This document shows positions 24,883 through 27,932 of a stretch of DNA of 27,932 bases, in pieces. The translations under genes were made by a program, and so were the position numbers. How positions within the stretch are numbered: the first letter of the stretch is position 1; every line of letters begins with the position of its first letter. The notes beneath the pieces are model-generated. The model did no database searches. It had not been told where the DNA came from and was given only the letters and a program-made list of their open reading frames with translations. The stretch is from Candidatus [Bacteroides] periocalifornicus (GTDB taxonomy: Bacteria; Bacteroidota; Bacteroidia; Bacteroidales; CAJPTX01), in NCBI GenBank assembly GCA_001421095.1, contig LIIK01000036.1, positions 1 to 27,932 on the forward strand, read 5' to 3'.

Positions 24883-25293
24883 TTAGTATTTCAAAACGGG
24901 AAGGCTGTCCACAACACGCCCCGACATTATCACAGAAAGTACATACTCACCACTCTGGAGGAATGCTACAGGAATTTCCATCCCATCTGCGTGCTCTGGC
25001 ACTAGGATTCTAAAGCATACATTACTTACTACTGAACGGAGTTCAATGGTAGCATTCGCTAACGGTCTGGTAAAATCGACCTTTAGATAATCCCTAAATG
25101 GGTTAGGAGCAATCCCTAAAAGGATCTTTTCATTCCTCCCATTTATCCCCGACTCCTGGCCAATTCCAACTTCACTATCGATTTTCTCCCTAATATCACC
25201 TTCCGCAATGACTTCATCCCCATACATCTTTGGCCGGCTGGGTGGATTAAAAACTGTAACTCTGCGCATCGCCACATTATTGTTATACTTCAC
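24883..25293 (-). CDS. T9SS sorting-domain fragment, apparent out-of-frame C-terminus of the C25 peptidase
   Basis: 136 codons if read from the GTG at 25293, with no signal peptide, so it could not be secreted alone. Residues 58-136 (ILLGIAPNPFRDYLKV ... SGEYVLSVIMSGRVVDSLPVLKY) are a T9SS type A sorting domain. The N-terminal YNNNVAMRRVTVFNP is the kind of segment that ends the body of T9SS cargo proteins. It overlaps the peptidase frame by 11 nt. Removing one A from the A8 run just upstream would join the two frames (...SLKKYVKYNNNVAM...). I therefore read it as the displaced C-terminus of the peptidase, by real mutation, slippage or sequence error. Confidence 0.75.
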   Translation of the reverse strand: MKYNNNVAMRRVTVFNPPSRPKMYGDEVIAEGDIREKIDSEVGIGQESGINGRNEKILLGIAPNPFRDYLKVDFTRPLANATIELRSVVSNVCFRILVPEHADGMEIPVAFLQSGEYVLSVIMSGRVVDSLPVLKY

Positions 25294-27070
25294 ATATTTT
25301 TTTTAAAGATCCCCGATAGCCAAAGTAGATAGGATCATCCTCGGCCTCAACACTGACTGGGATATCTACAGGCCATTGCGCTGGGATATAACCCCATGGT
25401 ACGGCAGGAATCCACGGAAGGCAAACCACATAATCACCGCCCGCCGCAATAGAGGGTAATTCAACCATCGCTGTTTGGTAAGGTGGCAGTTTTTTCTTTG
25501 CATCTCCTCGAATCTCATCTACTGGAGGTTTAGGCTTATGCGAATTACTCAAAGAATCTATAACCGACAAATAAAGTTTTGCTCCTGGCCTTGACTGAAC
25601 GTTCCCCCTATTATGAACTCTAATGTAAATGTAGTTTGGAATTCGAGGAGTATATATAGGATCTTGGTGTTCCGTTCGCTTATCACGCCCGAAACGTACC
25701 CAAATATCAGGAGACTCAAGACCCCGTCGCCCTTCTCCATTACTAGGTTCAATCCCTTTATCATAATACGAATCAGCCACAAAAAGATCACACCCCTTTT
25801 TTAGCAACGGCATTACTGGGTCTCCAATAATAGTTAATCCGTAAAACCATGATATTTCAGACTTGGAATGCTGCGTCCCCACTGCACTACTCCACCATTC
25901 CTTCAATGCGATACCAAATCCACATCCTTTTGCAAGCCAACTATAAAAATGTTGAAAATCGAGCATAGAACCAACTTTGGAACTCCCAACTAAACGTATA
26001 GCACGGCTGTTGGGTGAAAAGATATACGAAGACGCAAGGTTATTGCTCTTTGTCCACCTCGCAGCACTGCAACAGAACAGATTTATTGATTTTGCTTTGA
26101 CTGCATGCTGCTCAAGCATTGCGCATGGGATACGTGTCCCAACGCTAGGAATATGCGTATGATACCATGAATGGCAAGCGAATTGTATAAAATCGTATCG
26201 GGACTCTCCAAGTTTGTGAAGGTAATTCTCCCCAGAAAATCCGTTGGCCAACGTTATGGCATCATATCGTGCGTCGCACAGAAAACCTAGCGACTTCGTA
26301 AAATCATCGTTATTCCAATCCTTATCTGTATAGGTAAGCCCGTGTGTATCTGTCTGCTGAACGAGTTTTCCCCACTCCGTATGATTTCGCTCTAAATATC
26401 TCTTTATCTGTTTAATTCTCAACTCTTTATTAAGATTCCAGCCTGGCGAAATCCTTCCTACAAAAATTTCTGGGGTAACATGCCCCATATGCGATTCATA
26501 GATGCTCCTCCTTTCATACATCGATCCGTTATTTGCTCGCCCCCACGCACCGTCCAGATCCATATAGAATAAATCACACGGCCACACAGCAGATCCATAC
26601 CGATCATGGTCATTTTGCATCGCGTACCAGGCTGTGGGCAGATTACCAATAAAAACGGCCCCAACAACTCTACCCTCTTTAACCATTGCTTCTTTCAAGT
26701 GTTGGCAAAACCCATCGGACCGCATAGAATATAGTACAACTTCATACTCCGTATGCCTTAACACATCTTGTATATATTGGTGAACATTTAAATTTATCGA
26801 ACGATAAATTTCATCTTCTACTACCACGAACAGCTTGCTTTTCCCGCTTGTGTGTAAGTTCTTATACTCCTCAATTTTCCGGGGAAGAGCATCTGAGTAT
26901 ACGGGGATCTCATCCAGAAACTGCTCCGATCTAGCCCTTATAGCATCCACCTCAAAAAGAGTAGATAGATAGCTTAGCCTCCCTTCGTTAATAGCATCTG
27001 TCGGCTGCCCATTTACAGGCAAACACCCGAGCAATACGCTTACGCACAGTAGTGTCAAAATCCTTCTCAT
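25283..27070 (-). CDS. C25 (gingipain)-like cysteine peptidase, sorting domain out of frame
   Basis: The start at 27070 (MRRILTLLCVSVLLGC) begins a signal peptide and lies about 43 nt after a consensus promoter; the longest frame reaches 27175. 595 residues in this frame. The caspase-like C25 fold is suggested by FIQFACHSW (His300) and LFCCSAARW (Cys334, in the CC context seen in gingipains), then IRLVGSSKVGSM and WFYGLTIIGDPVMPL. A beta-rich region with IYIRVHNRGN follows. LLGC could also be read as a lipobox, but T9SS cargo normally uses signal peptidase I. The gene is visibly AT-richer than the cluster. Without the displaced sorting domain the product would stay periplasmic. Confidence 0.8.
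   Translation of the reverse strand: MRRILTLLCVSVLLGCLPVNGQPTDAINEGRLSYLSTLFEVDAIRARSEQFLDEIPVYSDALPRKIEEYKNLHTSGKSKLFVVVEDEIYRSINLNVHQYIQDVLRHTEYEVVLYSMRSDGFCQHLKEAMVKEGRVVGAVFIGNLPTAWYAMQNDHDRYGSAVWPCDLFYMDLDGAWGRANNGSMYERRSIYESHMGHVTPEIFVGRISPGWNLNKELRIKQIKRYLERNHTEWGKLVQQTDTHGLTYTDKDWNNDDFTKSLGFLCDARYDAITLANGFSGENYLHKLGESRYDFIQFACHSWYHTHIPSVGTRIPCAMLEQHAVKAKSINLFCCSAARWTKSNNLASSYIFSPNSRAIRLVGSSKVGSMLDFQHFYSWLAKGCGFGIALKEWWSSAVGTQHSKSEISWFYGLTIIGDPVMPLLKKGCDLFVADSYYDKGIEPSNGEGRRGLESPDIWVRFGRDKRTEHQDPIYTPRIPNYIYIRVHNRGNVQSRPGAKLYLSVIDSLSNSHKPKPPVDEIRGDAKKKLPPYQTAMVELPSIAAGGDYVVCLPWIPAVPWGYIPAQWPVDIPVSVEAEDDPIYFGYRGSLKKICEV
25297..25304 (-). other. A8 homopolymer at the peptidase/sorting-domain frame break
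   Basis: On the minus strand the context is TCT-TTA-AAA-AAA-ATA-TGT in the peptidase frame. Loss of one A (A7) gives TCT-TTA-AAA-AAA-TAT-GTG-AAG and continues into the sorting domain. A -1 slip instead reaches a stop after three codons. So only a +1 (or -2) change restores the protein. Confidence 0.85.
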
Positions 27071-27119
27071 GGCCTTGCCTTTTTGCTTAAACTTAGAATC
27101 ATTCCACAGAACTTCTCCG

Positions 27120-27150
27120 CAAAGGTAGGAAATATTCTCAACACTACAAA
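27120..27150 (-). promoter_or_regulatory. Bacteroidota consensus promoter of the T9SS unit
   Basis: On the minus strand TTTG (27150-27147), 19 nt spacer, then TACCTTTG (27127-27120) matches the -33/-7 consensus TTTG and TAnnTTTG exactly. The predicted start of transcription lies near 27113, giving a ~43-nt leader before the peptidase start at 27070. It drives the peptidase, its sorting-domain fragment and the 302-residue T9SS protein. Confidence 0.75.
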
Positions 27151-27932
27151 TCGCAACCCCGGCAAATCCCAGCATAACGACGCACTACTGTAGGGCGGGC
27201 ACTCGCTACGCTCAGCACCGCCCCTACCAAGAATGCGATAGCTGCTCGCCAATTGATAGAAATGTGATTCTCTAGAGCAAACCTACGTAAAACGACGCGC
27301 CCCCCCACCACGCAACGCGGCAAGGCTATTCGCGACGCGGCGTGCCGCGTCGTCATCCCCCTCTACGCCTCCCCCGTGGATGCACGCATGGACGTAAATG
27401 GTGGCCTGCGGCAATATACCCCGCTATGCCGACTGTAGGGGCGGGGTCTTCGCAGCGCGAAGATTCCCCCGCCCAACGCCCCAGTCCCATAGGCGCATAC
27501 CAAGAATCCCAGCAAAACGACGCGGCATGCCGCACCGCTACGGTCTTCGAGAAATGGAATTGCTTGATTGAACCCTGTTTACGCGCAAGGAGGAAAAGTT
27601 CCCTTTAAAGAAGATTGCCCCCTACGGGACTTTGCAGAGGGCTCCCTTTTGGAATACGGTGGCCTAAAACCTATTCTCCCGTTCCTCGGAGGACGTAGCG
27701 ACGCAGCGTGCCGCATCGTCATCCCCCTCTACGCCTTCCCCGTGGATGCACGCATGGACGTAAATGGTGGCCTGTGGCAATATACCTCGCAATGCCCCCA
27801 CCCCTGCCACCCTGGACACATGCGCTCCTTTTGTGGACGATTCCCATGCGGAGGCACAGTCTGCAATGAAAACCCATAGCCGCCTACCCTAGCAGCACCT
27901 CCTCCGTACCTGCGCCGTACCAACCAGGGACA
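27151..27932. repeat. Gene-free repeat block upstream of the T9SS unit
   Basis: No gene is supported. From left to right it has a GGGCGGGCACTCGCTACG-family segment (27191-27273), a broken left end near 27294, a perfect solitary end palindrome (27333-27352) with the TCATCCCCCTCTACGCC flank, a TCTTCGC/GCGAAGA hairpin copy (27436-27480), one full ~200-bp element, and a closing segment whose GTACCTGCGCCGTACCAACC resembles the sequence beside the hairpin at 1011-1035. Confidence 0.78.
27518..27718. repeat. ~200-bp palindrome-ended MITE-like element, copy 5
   Basis: 201 bp, from a left end at 27518-27537 with arm mismatches (CGCACCG) to a right end at 27699-27718 with two mismatches (CGCAGC, CGCATCG). 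Inner flanks and interior landmarks (GCGCAAGGAGGAAAAG, TTTGGAATACGGTGGC) are conserved, and the orientation is the same as the other four copies. Confidence 0.78.

Overview
The window looks like a chromosomal segment of a Bacteroidota species, probably Bacteroidales and Porphyromonas-like. The evidence is two proteins with type IX secretion (T9SS) C-terminal sorting domains, a gingipain-family C25 peptidase fold, two matches to the Bacteroidota promoter consensus (TTTG ... TAnnTTTG), mostly weak Shine-Dalgarno sequences, and a tyrosine ammonia-lyase that closely resembles, from memory, the Flavobacterium johnsoniae enzyme. The species cannot be named from the sequence alone. Every convincing gene lies on the minus strand, so transcription runs from high to low coordinates.

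Layout: (1) 1-1237 is gene-free and repeat-rich. It holds a 373-bp tandem duplication, two copies of a ~200-bp palindrome-ended element and a 19-bp perfect hairpin. (2) 1238-22451 is one 19-gene aryl polyene / flexirubin-type gene cluster, bounded by a candidate promoter (22508-22542) and a terminator-like hairpin (1238-1277). (3) 22543-23958 is a second gene-free repeat block with two more full ~200-bp elements. (4) 23959-27150 is a T9SS-cargo unit: a C25-type cysteine peptidase, its apparently frameshifted sorting domain, and a second small T9SS cargo, behind a textbook Bacteroidota promoter. (5) 27151-27932 is a third repeat block.

How the cluster should work (inferred from family knowledge): tyrosine ammonia-lyase makes 4-coumarate. 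The PaaK-like AMP-ligase loads it onto one of two acyl carrier proteins. Three active-site-complete ketosynthases, one free Cys-less chain-length-factor-like partner and one such domain fused to a ketosynthase extend the chain. A FabG-like reductase and two hotdog dehydratases build the conjugated polyene. A C-methyl/O-methyltransferase decorates the aryl head. A LpxL-like acyltransferase, a fused MMPL exporter-PlsC acyltransferase-methyltransferase, a glycosyltransferase, a polysaccharide deacetylase, a LolA-like carrier and a C45 Ntn-hydrolase form the lipid attachment and export module. No DarA/DarB dialkylresorcinol genes and no phosphopantetheinyl transferase are visible.

The observations most worth a second look are: the cluster's ketoreductase has Asn where the SDR catalytic Lys should be; a ketosynthase is fused to a second, degenerate ketosynthase-like half; the ~200-bp element has ~38-bp terminal inverted repeats that each contain a nested palindrome, with solitary ends inside the operon; and the peptidase and its sorting domain are put out of frame by an A8 tract.
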